From Paractinoplanes toevensis (GTDB taxonomy: Bacteria > Actinomycetota > Actinomycetes > Mycobacteriales > Micromonosporaceae), in contig NZ_BOQN01000039.1 of NCBI RefSeq assembly GCF_018332695.1, forward strand, positions 26,113 to 90,112: DNA of 64,000 nucleotides, written 5' to 3'. The position numbers were made by a program, and so were the translations under genes. The notes under the pieces are model-generated. The model saw only the letters and a list, made by a program, of their open reading frames with translations, was not told the DNA's origin and did not search any database. Below, in pieces: positions 16,696-26,004 of this stretch. Positions within the stretch are counted from its first letter, which is position 1, and each line of letters begins with the position of its first letter.

Positions 16696-19600
16696 GTGGG
16701 CGTCCGGACCTGGATCGAAGGCTGGCCGGTCTACCGGCAGTTGACCGGGACCGACCCGCTCGGCCGTGGTGCCGCCGCGCAGTCCGACCGTTCCAAGTCG
16801 CTGACCGCGCGCACCGAGACCGCCGACCGGGTCGCCAAGTCGGTCTGCCCCTACTGCGCGGTCGGCTGCGGCCAGCGCATCTTCGTCAAGGACGAGAAGG
16901 TCGTCCAGATCGAGGGCGACCCGGACAGCCCGATCTCCCGCGGCCGGCTCTGCCCCAAGGGCTCGGCCAGCCTGAGCCTGGTCACCAGTGACCGCCGCCG
17001 GCAGCACGTGCTCTACCGCAGGCCCTACGGCACCGAGTGGGAGCGGCTCGACCTGGAAACGGCGATGGACATGATCGCCGACCGGGTGCTCGAGGCCCGC
17101 GAGCAGACCTGGGAGGACGCCGACGACGAGGGCCGGCCGCTCAACCGCACGCTGGGCATCTCCAGCCTGGGCGGGGCGACCCTCGACAACGAAGAGAACT
17201 ACCTGATCAAGAAGCTGTTCACGGCGCTCGGCGCGATCCAGATCGAGAACCAGGCGCGTATTTGACACTCCGCCACCGTTCCCGGTCTGGGAACCTCTTT
17301 CGGCCGTGGCGGGGCCACCAGCTTCCTGCAGGATCTGGTCAACGCCGACTGCATCATCATCCAGGGCTCCAACATGGCCGAGGCGCACCCGGTGGGCTTC
17401 CAGTGGGTCATCGAGGCCAAGAACCGCGGCGCCACGGTGATCCATGTCGATCCGCGGTTCAGCCGCACCAGTGCGCTCGCGCACACCCACGTGCCGGTGC
17501 GGGCCGGGGCGGACATCGCGTTCCTGGGTGGGGTGGTCAACTACATCCTGAGCAACGAGAAGGACTTCCGGGAGTACGTCCTGGCGTACACCAACGCGTC
17601 GATGATCGTCAGTGACGACTTCCTGGACACCGAGGACCTGGACGGGCTGTTCAGCGGCTTCGACCCGAAGACCAACACGTACGACGAGTCCAGCTGGATG
17701 TACGCGGGGCACGAGGAGCACGGCCAGGCGCACGAGGAGTCGCACGCCAGCCGGGAGACCGCGTCGGCCCAGCAGCACGAGTCACACGGGCCGCCGCTGC
17801 CCGGTGACGTCCGACGCGACCCGACACTGCAGCACCCGCGCTGCGTCTACCAGATCCTGAAACGCCACTACGGCCGCTACACGCCCGAGGTCGTCGAGCA
17901 GCTCTGCGGCGTACCGGTCGATAAGTTCTTGGCGGTTTGCGAAGCCTGGACCAGCAACTCGGGTCGCGAGCGCACCACGTCGCTGGTCTATTCGGTCGGC
18001 TGGACGCAGCACAGCGTCGGCGTGCAGTACATCCGCACCGGCGCGATCATCCAGCTGCTGCTGGGCAACATGGGCCGGCCCGGCGGCGGGGTGCTCGCGC
18101 TGCGCGGGCACGCCAGCATCCAGGGCTCCACCGACATCCCGACCCTGTTCAACCTGCTGCCCGGTTACCTGCCGATGCCGCACCACGCCCAGCACGTGGA
18201 TTTCCAGGACTGGATCGACGACATCCGGCACCCGGGGCAGAAGGGATTCTGGGCGAACGCCGAGGCGTACGCCGTTTCGCTGCTCAAGGCGTATTTCGGC
18301 GAAGCCGCGACGGAGGAGAACCAGTGGGGGTACGGCTGGCTGCCCCGCCTCACCGGCGATCACGGTACGTACCGGCAGGCGCTCGACATGATCGACGGGA
18401 AGATCAAGGGCTACTTCCTGCTCGGCCAGAACCCGGCGGTCGGGTCGGCGCACGGCCGCGCCCAGCGGCTGGGCATGGCCAACCTGGACTGGCTGGTGGT
18501 CCGCGACCTGTACATGATCGAGAGCGCGACGTTCTGGAAGAACGGCCCCGAGGTGGAGACCGGCGAAATCACCCCGGAGACGTGCCGCACCGAGGTGTTC
18601 TTCATGCCGGCCGCGTCGCACGCCGAGAAGGAGGGCACCTTCACCCAGACCCAGCGGCTGCTGCAGTGGCGGGAGAAAGCCGTCGAGCCGCCGGCCGACG
18701 CCCGCAGTGAGCTGTGGTTCTTCTACCACCTGGGCAAGCGCATCCGGGCCCGGCTCGCCTCGTCGACGCTGCCGCGCGACGCCGGCATCAAAAACCTGAC
18801 CTGGGAGTACGGCGAGGACGAGCCCTCCGGCGAGGCGGTGCTGCAGGAGATCAACGGGTTCGACCTGAGCACCGGGAAGCCGCTGAGCACGTTCAACGAG
18901 ATGAAGCCGGACGGCAGCACATCGGGCGGCTGCTGGATCTACACCGGGGTGTTCGCCGACGGCGTCAACCAGGCCGCCCGCCGCAAACCCGGCAGCGAGC
19001 AGAGCTGGGTGGCGCCCGAGTGGGGCTGGGCCTGGCCGGCCAACCGGCGCACCCTCTACAACCGGGCTTCGGCCGACCCCGACGGCAACCCGTGGTCGGA
19101 GCGCAAGGCGTACGTCTGGTGGGACGGTTCGGCCGGCGAGTGGACCGGCCACGACGTGCCCGACTTCGAGAAGACGAAGCCGCCGTCCTACCGCCCGCCC
19201 GAGGGTGCCTCCGGGGTGGCGGCGATCTCCGGCGACGACGCGTTCATCATGCAGGGCGACGGGAAGGGCTGGCTCTACGTGCCGTCCGGCCTGATCGACG
19301 GCCCGATGCCGACCCATTACGAGCCGGCCGAGTCGATGATCCGCAACCCGCTCTACGGGCAACAGGCCAACCCCACCCGCAAGGTGTACGACCGGGACGA
19401 CAACCCGACCAACCCGAGCCCGCCCGAGCCGCACACCGACGTCTTCCCGTACGTCTTCGGCACCAGCCGCCTCACCGAGCACCACACCGCGGGCGGCATG
19501 AGCCGCCAACTCGCGTACCTCTCGGAACTGCAGCCGGAGATGTTCGTCGAGGTCTCCCCCGAGCTGGCCACGGAACGCGGCCTGGAGCATCTCGGCTGGG

Positions 19601-19959
19601 CGCACGTCATCACCGCCCGCGCCGCCATCGAGGCGAAGGTCCTGGTCACCGACCGGATGACGCCGCTGCGCATCGAGGGCCGCATCATCCACCAGCTGTG
19701 GCTGCCCTACCACTGGGGTGCCGAGGGCCTGATCACCGGCGACTCGGCCAACGACCTGATCGGCATCACCCTCGACCCCAACGTGCTCATCCAGGAGAGC
19801 AAGGTCGGCACCTGCGACATCCAGCCCGGCCGCCGGCCGACCGGAAAAGCCCTTCTGGCGTACGTCGAGGAATACCGCCGCCGAGCCGGGCTGATCCCCG
19901 GTCACCACACCCCGATCGTGACCACGCGTGCTCCGGAGGACGCTGATGGGCAGCAATAG
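16696..19959 (+). CDS. fdnG: selenocysteine-containing formate dehydrogenase, catalytic alpha subunit
   Basis: A 1087-residue molybdopterin oxidoreductase that oxidises formate to CO2. The reading frame runs through an in-frame TGA at 17263-17265, residue 190, read as selenocysteine; that residue would ligate Mo/W. Evidence: text on both sides aligns continuously, with ARI before and HSATVPGLGTSFGRGGATS after, exactly where FDH-N alpha has its Sec-His. A 4Fe-4S site has Cys51, Cys54, Cys58 and Cys86. A SECIS hairpin follows the UGA. The C-terminal molydopterin-binding region is complete. No Tat signal is seen at the N-terminus, so the complex may face the cytoplasm. GTG 16696 is chosen over upstream codons because it follows the previous gene. 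The alpha subunit overlaps the beta gene by 14 bases. Confidence 0.96.
17263..17265 (+). other. selenocysteine UGA codon
   Basis: TGA in frame within the formate dehydrogenase alpha gene, codon 190. The frame stays open for 900 codons after it with family-typical sequence. selA, selB, selC and selD are all present nearby. Confidence 0.96.
17270..17312 (+). promoter_or_regulatory. bacterial SECIS element
   Basis: An apical stem GTTCCC (17278-17283) / GGGAAC (17289-17294) encloses the loop GGTCT (17284-17288). Counting the U of UGA as 1, the loop occupies 22-26, the same place as the GGUCU loop of E. coli fdhF (from memory). An outer stem CCGCCAC (17270-17276) / GTGGCGG (17306-17312) can form too. 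Confidence 0.92.
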
Positions 19960-21025
19960 CCTCTACGGTCCGCTCGACCCGGCGCCGGACGCGGGCTACA
20001 CCGACGCGCCACCGCGGATGGGCTTCTTCACCGACACCTCGGTCTGCATCGGCTGCAAGGCCTGCGAGGTCGCCTGCAAGACCTGGAACGCCATCCCCGA
20101 CGACGGCTTCAACCTGCTCGGCCAGTCCTACGACAACACCGGCGGCCTGACCGCCAACTCCTGGCGGCACGTCGCCTTCATCGAGCAGCCGCGGAGCGAC
20201 AGCGGGGCCGCGACCGGCGTCCCGGGCGCCTTCGCGGGCCTGCCGACCGGCCCGTCGGCGAGCGCACAGAGCGCGGTGATCGCGGCCACCACCGGCGCGG
20301 ACACCGGCACCGCCCCCGGCCTGCCGCCGGCCGTGGACGCCCTCGCCGCCGCCGGCACCGTCGACCCGCAACTCTTCCCGGCCGCCGGCACCGGCCCGCA
20401 GTTCCTCGGCATGCCGCAGACCGATCTCCCCGGCCGCACGAGCGACGCGCCGCGCACCGACTTCCGCTGGCTGATGATGTCCAACGTGTGCAAGCACTGC
20501 ACCCACGCCGCCTGCCTCGACGTGTGCCCGACCGGGTCGCTGTTCCGCACCGAGTTCGGCACGGTGGTGGTGCAGGAGGACATCTGCAACGGTTGCGGCT
20601 ACTGCGTGGCGGCCTGCCCCTACGGCGTCATCGACCGCCGGGAGGACGACGGCCGGGCCTGGAAGTGCACGCTCTGCTACGACCGGCTGTCCGACGGCCT
20701 GATGCCGGCCTGCGCCCAGGCCTGCCCGACCGAGTCGATCGTCTTCGGCGAGCTGGCTTCACTTCGCGAACAGGCCGCCGCCCGCGTCGAGACGCTGCAG
20801 TCTCAGGGCGTCGACTCGGCCCGCCTCTACGGCCATTCCGACGACGACGGCGTGGGCGGCGACGGCGCGTTCTTCCTGCTGCTCGACGAACCCGAGGTGT
20901 ACGGCCTGCCACCCGACCCGGTGGTCACCACGAAGGACCTGCCCGACATGTGGAAACGAGCCGGCCTGGCCGCCCTCGCCATGGCCGCCTCGGTGGCGGT
21001 CTCGTTCCTGGGCCGGCGCGGATGA
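19946..21025 (+). CDS. fdnH: formate dehydrogenase iron-sulfur (beta) subunit
   Basis: A 359-residue electron-transfer subunit. Four 4Fe-4S motifs are visible: CIGCKACEVACK near residue 33, CKHCTHAACLDVCP after a roughly 100-residue insertion, CNGCGYCVAACPYG, and CTLCYDR followed by CAQACP. They conduct electrons from the alpha subunit to the membrane. A hydrophobic segment near the C-terminus (LAALAMAASVAVSFLG) can anchor it. The start ATG 19946 has GGAGGA six bases upstream and overlaps the alpha stop by 14 bases; its stop overlaps the next start as ATGA. The Pro/Ala-rich insertion between the first two clusters is larger than in E. coli FdnH. Confidence 0.95.
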   Translation: MGSNSLYGPLDPAPDAGYTDAPPRMGFFTDTSVCIGCKACEVACKTWNAIPDDGFNLLGQSYDNTGGLTANSWRHVAFIEQPRSDSGAATGVPGAFAGLPTGPSASAQSAVIAATTGADTGTAPGLPPAVDALAAAGTVDPQLFPAAGTGPQFLGMPQTDLPGRTSDAPRTDFRWLMMSNVCKHCTHAACLDVCPTGSLFRTEFGTVVVQEDICNGCGYCVAACPYGVIDRREDDGRAWKCTLCYDRLSDGLMPACAQACPTESIVFGELASLREQAAARVETLQSQGVDSARLYGHSDDDGVGGDGAFFLLLDEPEVYGLPPDPVVTTKDLPDMWKRAGLAALAMAASVAVSFLGRRG

Positions 21026-21963
21026 GCCGGCGCGGTGACCGGCCGATGGTGCCGAAGGCGCAGTTCCGGTCCTACTACGGCCGGCCGATCGTGCGGCCCG
21101 CGCCGTGGACGCACGACATCGCGGCCTACCTGTTCACCGGCGGTCTAGCGGCCGGCTCATCGCTGCTCGCGGCCGGCGGCCAACTGACCCGGCGGCCGAA
21201 GCTGCGGCGGGCCGGGCGGGTCACGGCGCTCGGGGCGCTCGCCGCCAGCGGCTACTTCCTGGTCGCCGACCTGGGTCGGCCGGAGCGCTTCCATCACATG
21301 CTGCGGGTCGCCAAGCCGACGTCGCCGATGTCGATGGGCACGTGGATCCTGACCGCCTTCGGCGCGGCGGCCGGAGCGGCGGCGGTCGCCGAGGCCGCGT
21401 CGCTGGTTCCGTCCCGCCTCGTGCGGCGGGTGCTGCCCCCGATCGGGGCCGCCGCCGGACTGGGGGCGGCGGTAGTGGCTCCGGCCCTCGCCACCTACAC
21501 GGCCGTGCTGCTGTCCGACACGGCGACACCGAGCTGGCACGTCGCGTACCCCGAACTGCCCTTCGTCTTTGCCGGCAGCGCCCTGGCCAGCGGGGCCGGC
21601 ATCGGGTTGATCGCCGACCCGGCGCCGCCCACCCGCCGGATGGCCGTGCTGGGCGCGGCCCTGGAACTCTACGGAGCCCACCGGATCGAGACCACGAAAG
21701 GCCTGCTCAGCGAGCCCTATGCGACCGGCCGGGCCGGGAAACTGCTGAAGGCCGGCCGGACGCTGACCGCGGCGGGGGTCGTGGGCGCGGTGCTGGGCCG
21801 CCGCAGCCGGGTCGTCTCCGCGCTCTCCGGCTTGTCACTGCTGACGGCGTCGGCGATGACCCGGTTCGGCATCTACGAGGGCGGCATGGCGTCGGCGCGG
21901 GACCCGAAGTACACCGTCCTCCCCCAGCGTGAGCGGCTCACCGAACCGGCCGACGGTCAGTAA
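21022..21963 (+). CDS. nrfD: NrfD-type membrane subunit of formate dehydrogenase
   Basis: A 313-residue integral membrane protein with about eight helices. The NrfD/PsrC family sign is the KAQFRSYYGRPIVRPAPW start, then TGGLAAGSSLLAAG and ADLGRPERFHHMLRV. It replaces the cytochrome b subunit found in E. coli FdnI, so it binds quinone but no heme, passing electrons from the iron-sulfur subunit to menaquinone. The start overlaps the beta stop (ATGA). The 3' end overlaps converging selD by seven bases. Confidence 0.93.
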   Translation: MSRRGDRPMVPKAQFRSYYGRPIVRPAPWTHDIAAYLFTGGLAAGSSLLAAGGQLTRRPKLRRAGRVTALGALAASGYFLVADLGRPERFHHMLRVAKPTSPMSMGTWILTAFGAAAGAAAVAEAASLVPSRLVRRVLPPIGAAAGLGAAVVAPALATYTAVLLSDTATPSWHVAYPELPFVFAGSALASGAGIGLIADPAPPTRRMAVLGAALELYGAHRIETTKGLLSEPYATGRAGKLLKAGRTLTAAGVVGAVLGRRSRVVSALSGLSLLTASAMTRFGIYEGGMASARDPKYTVLPQRERLTEPADGQ

Positions 21964-22952
21964 CACTCGACGGTCTTGCCGGTGCTCGGGACCAGCTCGC
22001 CGATGACCGGGAAGCCCGGGATCTCCCCGGCCAGCAGCAGGCCACCGGAGGTCTGGGCGTCCGCGAGCAGCAGGAGTTCCTCCTCGGGCAGGCCGGACTT
22101 CAGATGCGGCCGCACCCAGTCGAGGTTGCGCCGGGTGCCGCCGCTGACGAAGCCGTCGGCGAGCGCCTGGCGGGCCCCTTCGAGGTACGGCACGGCCCGC
22201 GAATCGATCCGCGCGGTCACGTTGCTCGCGCGGGCGAGCTTGTGCAGGTGCCCGAGGAGCCCGAACCCGGTGATGTCGGTGGCGCACGTGATGTTGTTCC
22301 GCCGGGCGGCCTCGGCGGCCTCCCGGTTGAGGGTGGTCATCGCCGTCACCGCCTGCGGGAAGACCTCCCCGGTCGCCTTGTGCCGGCTGTTGAGCACGCC
22401 GACGCCGAGCGGCTTGGTCAGGGTGAGCGGCACGCCCGGCACGCCCGCGTCGTTACGCATGAGCAGGTCCGGGTCGGCGATGCCGGTGACCGCCATGCCG
22501 TACTTCGGTTCCGGGTCATCGACACTGTGCCCACCGGCGACGTAGCAGTCGGCCTCGCGCGCGATGTCGAGCCCGCCCCGCAGCACCTCGGCGGCCAGCT
22601 CCATCGGCAGCAGATCCCGGGGCCAGCAGAGCAGATTGACGGCCACGACGGGTGTGCCACCCATGGCGTACACATCGGAGAGCGCGTTGGCCGCGGCGAT
22701 CCGCCCCCAATCGTAGGCGTCGTCCACGACCGGCGTGAAGAAGTCCGCGGTGGCCACGATCGCCTGCCCGCCGGCGATCCGCACGACGGCCGCGTCATCA
22801 CCGTCGTCCAGCCCGACCAGCAGTTCGCCAGGCCCGCGCGGCAGATCCCCGCCGACCAGCCCGGACACGACCGCTTCGAGCTCGCCGGGCGGAATCTTGC
22901 AGGCGCAGCCCCCGCCGTGTGCGTACTGGGTGAGCCGCTGAGCAGAAGTCAT
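21957..22952 (-). CDS. selD: selenophosphate synthetase SelD
   Basis: A 331-residue enzyme that makes selenophosphate from selenide and ATP, the selenium donor for SelA. The catalytic loop near the N-terminus is GGGCACKIPP, with Cys at the position that is Sec in some organisms. GGHSVDDPEPKYG is the ATP-binding signature and the C-terminal half has the AIRS-like domain. The start is ATG 22952 or GTG 22958, six bases upstream. The gene converges on the formate dehydrogenase operon and lies next to selC, divergent. Confidence 0.96.
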   Translation of the reverse strand: MTSAQRLTQYAHGGGCACKIPPGELEAVVSGLVGGDLPRGPGELLVGLDDGDDAAVVRIAGGQAIVATADFFTPVVDDAYDWGRIAAANALSDVYAMGGTPVVAVNLLCWPRDLLPMELAAEVLRGGLDIAREADCYVAGGHSVDDPEPKYGMAVTGIADPDLLMRNDAGVPGVPLTLTKPLGVGVLNSRHKATGEVFPQAVTAMTTLNREAAEAARRNNITCATDITGFGLLGHLHKLARASNVTARIDSRAVPYLEGARQALADGFVSGGTRRNLDWVRPHLKSGLPEEELLLLADAQTSGGLLLAGEIPGFPVIGELVPSTGKTVECY

Positions 22953-23012
22953 CGTCACGGACCAACTCTGGCACGCCGGCCGCCCGACCGCCCGCCGCGG
23001 CCACGGCCGGTC

Positions 23013-23018
23013 TAGGGT
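23013..23018 (+). promoter_or_regulatory. -10 element of the selC promoter
   Basis: TAGGGT lies seven bases before the tRNA 5' end, with a context (CTAGGGT-GATC) like the one before the formate dehydrogenase gene. Confidence 0.45.
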
Positions 23019-23025
23019 GATCGAC

Positions 23026-23121
23026 GGAGGCGTTCAGGCGGCTGGTGCCCCTCGCAGTCTTCAAAACTGTCGTGGCCCGGCATCCGGGCCAGGCGGGTTC
23101 GATTCCCGTCCGCCTCCGCCA
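23026..23121 (+). tRNA. selC: tRNA-Sec (anticodon UCA)
   Basis: A 96-base tRNA with encoded CCA. The acceptor stem is GGAGGCG against CGCCTCC, the anticodon stem-loop has the anticodon TCA at 23061-23063 in a CTTCAAA loop, and a long variable arm TGGCCCGG-CAT-CCGGGCCA follows at 23073-23091. The T loop is TTCGATT. The long variable arm and UCA anticodon are the marks of tRNA-Sec. It suppresses the fdnG UGA. Confidence 0.96.
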
Positions 23122-23129
23122 GCCCGAAC

Positions 23130-23165
23130 GACGGTGCGGGCGCCTGGCGAGGCGCCCGCACCGTC
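23130..23165. terminator. strong hairpin after selC
   Basis: A perfect 16-base stem (23130-23145 with 23150-23165) around GGCG, nine bases after the tRNA. It also faces the converging gene ending at 23174, so it can serve both strands. Confidence 0.8.
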
Positions 23166-23173
23166 ATCGCGGC

Positions 23174-24304
23174 CTACAGGTGGGACGCAGTCACCCGGGA
23201 GGACTCGTACGTCGTGGCGGCCTGCGGCAGGCCCGGCACGGTGGATACGTCCTTGACCAGCATGCCGGTCCTGGCGTCAACGGTCAGCACCTCGCCGCCC
23301 TCGCCGCCGAACACCTCGGGGCCGGCGGTGATCGTCAGCGTGGCCGTGCCGCCGGTGGTCGAGTTCTTGACGCTGACCGCCGAGATGGTGGACAGCAGAC
23401 GCAGCACACCCGCCCGGACCTGCGTGTTGCCGTCGCCGGCGGACAGCGCTTCGGTGCTGAACGTCCACAGGGCATTGTCGAAGTGCCGCTGGACGGCCTG
23501 CGGGCTGTACGGCTTCGGCTCGGCATTGCCACCCTTCTGCTTGATGATCTCCTGGGCGGCCGCCTGCTCCTTGTCCCACTCCGCCTTCTGCGCCGCCGGG
23601 TCCAGGCCGACCAGCGGGTCCTTCGCCGCTTTGAGCATCCGGGTCCGGCCGTCGGCCGGGCTGCTGTCCGCCGCGGCAATGGCCGCCTTGAGCAGCGGAG
23701 CGTAGCCGCCGGCCTTCATCTGGTCCTGATGGCGGGCGATCGCACGCTTGACGTCCCGCACGCTGTTGCCCGTGTAGATCGCGTGACCGTCGGTGTACAG
23801 CGTGTAGACCACCTGCATGGTCTTGGTGCCGTGGACCTGAGTCGCTTTCACCAACCACGCGTCGCCCGCCGCCGGGGTGACCGTCCTGATCGACCCGGCC
23901 AGGGTCATCAGCGGCGCACGGTCGGCGGCCTCGTCGACGGTGACCGAACCCGGGGCCACGGCCGGCGAGTCCTGGCCGGCCACCGCGCCCCCGGTCGCCG
24001 ACGAGTTGAGCACCACGGCGACGACCGCTGCCGCGGCCGCGATCCCCACCCCGGCGCCGATGCCGAACCGGCCCGCGAGACCGATTCCGCGGCGGCGCCG
24101 GATCACCGGGCTGATTTCGTGTTCCCGCTCGGCTGTAGTCGTTTCCATGGTTGAAGTCGTCTCCATGATCGTGTCCTCCGCTGACATGTCGCCCCCCGGG
24201 TCGGCCATCGCCGCCCGTAGCACCGCCCGCGCCCGCTGATAGGCCTCCGGGCGCAGTGGTTCTGCGCTGCCCAACTCACCGACCAGATCGAGCTCGTCGG
24301 TCAT
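23174..24304 (-). CDS. membrane-anchored partner of the ECF sigma factor (CU044_5270-like)
   Basis: A 376-residue protein with a cytoplasmic N-terminal part of about 90 residues, one membrane segment after a RRRRG motif (GIGAGVGIAAAAAVVAVVL), and a larger outside domain. The layout is that of actinobacterial proteins encoded directly after ECF sigma factors and annotated CU044_5270 family. It may act as a negative regulator of the sigma factor, but no ZAS anti-sigma motif is visible. The ATG overlaps the sigma stop as ATGA. Its 3' end faces the selC terminator. Confidence 0.7.
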   Translation of the reverse strand: MTDELDLVGELGSAEPLRPEAYQRARAVLRAAMADPGGDMSAEDTIMETTSTMETTTAEREHEISPVIRRRRGIGLAGRFGIGAGVGIAAAAAVVAVVLNSSATGGAVAGQDSPAVAPGSVTVDEAADRAPLMTLAGSIRTVTPAAGDAWLVKATQVHGTKTMQVVYTLYTDGHAIYTGNSVRDVKRAIARHQDQMKAGGYAPLLKAAIAAADSSPADGRTRMLKAAKDPLVGLDPAAQKAEWDKEQAAAQEIIKQKGGNAEPKPYSPQAVQRHFDNALWTFSTEALSAGDGNTQVRAGVLRLLSTISAVSVKNSTTGGTATLTITAGPEVFGGEGGEVLTVDARTGMLVKDVSTVPGLPQAATTYESSRVTASHL

Positions 24305-24873
24305 CGGTGTCTCTCCTTCGCGCTGTTGCGATCCTTCAGAAGCGCGGACACCCCCGGCGCGTCGCGCAGTGCCGTCCGGGCCTGGCTCAGGAGCCGCCGC
24401 GCGGTGCCGGCCGGTATGCCGAGCGCCCGTGCGGCGTCGGCTGCGGTCAGGTCCTCCCAGGCGACGAGCCTCAGGACCTCCCGCTCCTCGGGCTTGAGTC
24501 GCAGCAGGGCCGACCGGAGCACCGCCCGGGCGTCCATGCCGAGGTCGACCGCCGACCACGGATCCCAGCCGGCCGCCAGGTCCGGCACCTCCCCGACCAG
24601 GTCCTCGGCCGGCCGGGACCGCCAGTAGCGGCGCAAGCGATTCAACGCCACCCCGTACAGCCACGGCCGCGCATCGTCGTACGACCGGTCGTACGATCGC
24701 CGCGACTCGAACGCCGCAACCCAGACCTCGCCCAGCAGGTCCTCGGCCGCATCGCGGCCCGCCCGGCGAACGAGGTAGGAACCGACGGCGGTCTCATGAC
24801 GCTCGACCACCTCCACGAAGGCGTCGACTTCGCCATCCAGCGACCGACCGATCAAATCCGCATCCGATGCCAT
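24301..24873 (-). CDS. ECF-type RNA polymerase sigma factor
   Basis: A 190-residue sigma factor. Region 2 includes YLVRRAGRDAAEDLLGEVWV and RPWLYGVALNRLRRYWR, and region 4 includes LRLKPEEREVLRLVAWEDL and ALGIPAGTARRLLSQAR. It lacks regions 1 and 3 as expected for an ECF factor. GAGGAGG precedes ATG 24873. The immediately following gene (overlap ATGA) codes for a membrane protein that may sequester it. The regulated stimulus is unknown. Confidence 0.9.
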   Translation of the reverse strand: MASDADLIGRSLDGEVDAFVEVVERHETAVGSYLVRRAGRDAAEDLLGEVWVAAFESRRSYDRSYDDARPWLYGVALNRLRRYWRSRPAEDLVGEVPDLAAGWDPWSAVDLGMDARAVLRSALLRLKPEEREVLRLVAWEDLTAADAARALGIPAGTARRLLSQARTALRDAPGVSALLKDRNSAKERHR

Positions 24874-24961
24874 AGCCCTCCTCGGCAAACTCCGCGCTTC
24901 CAACCAGACATTGCCGATCGGCCCGCGAAGTGTTCAGCCCCCGCGAGCGAGGACGTTCACC

Positions 24962-24967
24962 CATACT
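24962..24967 (+). promoter_or_regulatory. -10 element of a likely leaderless kinase promoter
   Basis: CATACT ends six bases before GTG 24974, and no ribosome site lies between. The spacing matches those at selA and the 34 kb small gene. Confidence 0.4.
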
Positions 24968-24973
24968 GACCGC

Positions 24974-25807
24974 GTGCAGTCCGAGCAGCCCGCGCACCTC
25001 GTGGAGACTCCGCTTCCGGCGGGAAGGATGACACCGGGCATCACCCGGCGCGGCGAACAACTCCTGCGGCCGACGGGCGCGTGGTCCGGTGCAGTGCACG
25101 AATATCTGCGGCACCTGGAATCCACCGGATTCACCGGCGCTCCCCGATTCCTCGGCATCGAGGGGGAGCGTGAGGTCCTGACGTTCATCAACGGCGACGT
25201 GCCGGTCGATCCCCACTGGCAGCCCGGACGCGGGCACTGGCTGCCTCCATACGCCCGTTCCGAGGACGCCCTCGTCGCGGCCGCCGACCTGCTGCGGCAA
25301 CTGCACGAGGCAGCTCGCGGCTACCGGCCCACCGACACCCAATTCCGCTTCGATCCGCGCCCGCCACGGACCGGAGAAATCATTTCGCACGGCGACCTCG
25401 GACCATGGAACACCGTCTACCAGGACGGCGTGCCGGTAGCGTTCATCGACTGGGACGCGGCAGGCCCGGTCGAACCTCTGGTGGAGCTAGCCGCGGCGGC
25501 GTGGGAATTCGTCCCGCTGCTGCCACCCAAGCAACTGCGGCAGGCGGGATTCGCCCCGGTACCGGACGTATCCGCCCGGCTCCGACTCTTCCTCGACGCT
25601 TACGGCCTCCGTGATCCGCGCTCCATCGTCCCCGCCCTGCAGCGTTGCCGGTTGCTCGCCGCCGAGCGCATCAAATACGCACCGGTGACACCCGCGGAAG
25701 CAGCCGAAGCTCTCGAACACCACGCACGCGACCTACGCTGGCTGCACCACGCACTGCCACATCTGAACCTCGAACAAGCGCGGAGCCGCACCGTCATCGG
25801 CGAATGA
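24974..25807 (+). CDS. aminoglycoside-phosphotransferase-fold kinase
   Basis: A 277-residue kinase-like protein of the APH superfamily. The catalytic loop is ISHGDLGPWNTVY (His139, Asp141, Asn146) and the metal-binding Asp is in FIDWDAAGP (Asp159 or Asp161). Helices flank both, and LRQLHEA lies in the usual place before the loop. Such proteins phosphorylate small molecules (aminoglycosides, choline, homoserine). The substrate is unknown, and resistance cannot be inferred. GTG 24974 lies six bases after a -10 hexamer, so the message may be leaderless. It is divergent from the sigma factor gene. Confidence 0.85.
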   Translation: MQSEQPAHLVETPLPAGRMTPGITRRGEQLLRPTGAWSGAVHEYLRHLESTGFTGAPRFLGIEGEREVLTFINGDVPVDPHWQPGRGHWLPPYARSEDALVAAADLLRQLHEAARGYRPTDTQFRFDPRPPRTGEIISHGDLGPWNTVYQDGVPVAFIDWDAAGPVEPLVELAAAAWEFVPLLPPKQLRQAGFAPVPDVSARLRLFLDAYGLRDPRSIVPALQRCRLLAAERIKYAPVTPAEAAEALEHHARDLRWLHHALPHLNLEQARSRTVIGE

Positions 25808-25852
25808 GTGAATTTGATCTGGCGGGGAACGCGGCGGGCGAAACCGAGGGCG

Positions 25853-25997
25853 TCGCGCACGCAGCCACCCAGCCCGGCGCCATTGCAGATCTTGCGGACT
25901 TGCCGCTCTGTCCGCACGGCAAGCCCACAAGAGCGGGTGCGGGCCTGCCCGCAGCGGGTGCGCGGAGGGTGAGGTGCACCGGCCGGGACCGCGTGCC
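25853..25997 (+). repeat. dispersed intergenic repeat, copy D (internally deleted)
   Basis: Shares two blocks with the copy at 51839-52083: ATCTTG-GGA-TTGCCGCTCTGTC (about 25889-25912) and GCCCGCAGCGGG-GCGCGGAGGGTGAG (about 25948-25974), then GGGACCGCGTGCC to 25997. The middle block with GCGGGAGGTCGATGG is missing. Intergenic DNA from 25808 onward holds this and the pseudogene, and nothing else recognised. Confidence 0.75.
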
Positions 25998-26004
25998 CGG
26001 CCGG

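Noticed and set aside
16660..17265. Formate dehydrogenase gene reads as two genes split by a TGA.
   Set aside because: The text on both sides is continuous with the family, the UGA is followed by a SECIS, and the Sec machinery is present; so it is one gene with selenocysteine, not a nonsense mutation.
17782..19956. A minus-strand 724-codon frame opposite the formate dehydrogenase.
   Set aside because: Same antisense artefact; composition is Arg/Gly/Val-rich and no motif is present.
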